NCBI GenBank assembly: GCA_021796315.1
Contig: JAJYOH010000342.1
Span: 1 to 6,685, forward strand
Source: Chloroflexota bacterium
Lineage (GTDB): Bacteria; Chloroflexota; Anaerolineae; Anaerolineales; Villigracilaceae
Reading direction: 5' to 3'
Length of the DNA: 6,685 nt
Of this stretch, positions 6,514 through 6,685 are shown piece by piece. A program made the position numbers and the translations under genes. Position 1 is the first letter of the stretch; each line of letters starts with the position of its first letter. A model generated the notes under the pieces. It was given only the letters and a program-made list of their open reading frames with translations, was not told the origin of the DNA and made no database searches.

Positions 6514-6545
6514 ATGAAATCTCCGTATTCTTGAGTTACGTGAGA
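6514..6545 (-). repeat. Right-end repeat R2 (inner TnsB-type site)
   Basis: Read inward on the - strand, it begins TCTCACGTAACTCAAGAAT and ends ACGGAGATTTCAT, matching L3 at 29 of 32 positions. It abuts R1, so the right end is a tight two-site array. Confidence 0.85.
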
Positions 6546-6580
6546 TTTCGTTCTATTCCAGAGTTACGTGAGACGCGACA
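6546..6580 (-). repeat. Right terminal repeat R1 (outermost TnsB-type site)
   Basis: Read inward from 6580, TGTCGCG is followed by TCTCACGTAACTCTGGAAT. It is the counterpart of L1 and shares the full first 19 bases of the internal unit with L3. Its tip defines the right boundary of the element. Confidence 0.88.
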
Positions 6581-6685
6581 AGTGTTGGATCGAGTGTGTA
6601 TGCACCCATTGGTGAAGTAATCCATCCACCGCCTGTGACAAATCCGCCATTGGGGTCATAGATGACCACGTATTGGAAGATTGCT
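6553..6685 (-). pseudogene. Interrupted gene for a secreted protein with a VTGGGWI domain
   Basis: From the window edge the - strand frame (first full codon at 6684) reads AIFQYVVIYDPNGG, then FVTGGGWITSPMGAYTLDPTL, up to the transposon tip. The [Y]DP-x-GGFVTGGGWI...SP-x-GAY-x-x-DP-x-L pattern is one I associate with a beta-sandwich domain found near the C-terminus of large extracellular repeat/PKD-type proteins, where it normally continues TGKANFGF. Here it stops exactly at that point: the frame enters the right terminal repeat, adds VASHVTLE and ends at a TAG (6555-6553). The gene is thus truncated by the insertion, and the rest of the domain is not found on the other side of the transposon. 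Confidence 0.75.

Larger units (their letters stand above)
313..6580. mobile_element. Complete, cargo-less Tn7-like transposon (TnsA-TnsB-TnsC-TnsD type)
   Basis: The left tip (from 313) and the reverse complement of the right tip (from 6580) both start TGTCG and match at 27 of the first 33 positions. TGT...ACA termini are usual for Tn7-like elements. Inside are further copies of a shared ~32-bp unit (left 417-447, 448-479, 481-500; right 6514-6545), as expected for TnsB binding arrays. Between them lie four genes in canonical order A-B-C-D on one strand. Nothing else is encoded: 198 bp separates the left tip from tnsA and 134 bp separates the tnsD-like stop from the right tip. The element interrupts flanking genes on both sides. 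No 5-bp target duplication is seen: CGTCC precedes 313 and AGTGT follows 6580. All four frames are intact, so the element may be active. Confidence 0.92.

Noticed and set aside
313..6580. A CRISPR-associated transposon (CAST) or other guide-RNA system.
   Set aside because: There is no Cas12k, Cascade gene, repeat-spacer array or tracr-like region. The repeats near the ends are TnsB-type sites in the terminal array, and TniQ here is long and TnsD-like.

Overview
The window is dominated by one apparently intact, very compact Tn7-like transposon of about 6.27 kb (313-6580). It carries four tightly coupled genes on the + strand: a TnsA-type endonuclease, a TnsB-type DDE transposase, a TnsC-type AAA+ ATPase and a TniQ/TnsD-type target selector. 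Both termini start with TGTCG and read inward into copies of a roughly 32-bp repeat that should be TnsB binding sites. There are four copies on the left (313-500) and two on the right (6514-6580). No cargo gene is present: the tnsD-like stop at 6446 is only 134 bp from the right tip.

The host is not certain. Base composition is mid-range, Shine-Dalgarno sites are good (GGAG/AGGAGG), and the right flank encodes a 'VTGGGWI' domain typical of large secreted or surface proteins of environmental bacteria. Chloroflexota (Anaerolineae-like) is my guess from the style of these proteins, not a demonstration.

Layout. 1-312 is the left flank, with - strand genes: a small unidentified ORF cut by the transposon, coupled by an ATGA overlap to the first 15 codons of a probable mobile-element-type DNA methylase. 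313-510 is the left end, with TnsB-site repeats and the probable tnsA promoter. Next come tnsA (511-1203), tnsB (1200-3380), tnsC (3380-4588) and tnsD/tniQ (4581-6446), each overlapping the next by 1-8 bases. 6447-6580 holds a strong hairpin, a T-run and the right end. 6581-6685 is the right flank, a - strand secreted-protein gene truncated by the insertion.

Expected working model: TnsA cuts the 5' ends and TnsB the 3' ends, TnsC couples the transposase to the target, and the TnsD-like protein reads the target. The main points of interest are an embedded Cro/CI-like HTH and repeated C-terminal HTH-like units in the TnsD-like protein, a TnsA in which Thr occupies the expected catalytic Lys position, repeats overlapping the tnsA control region, total lack of cargo, and flanks that neither match each other nor show a target-site duplication.
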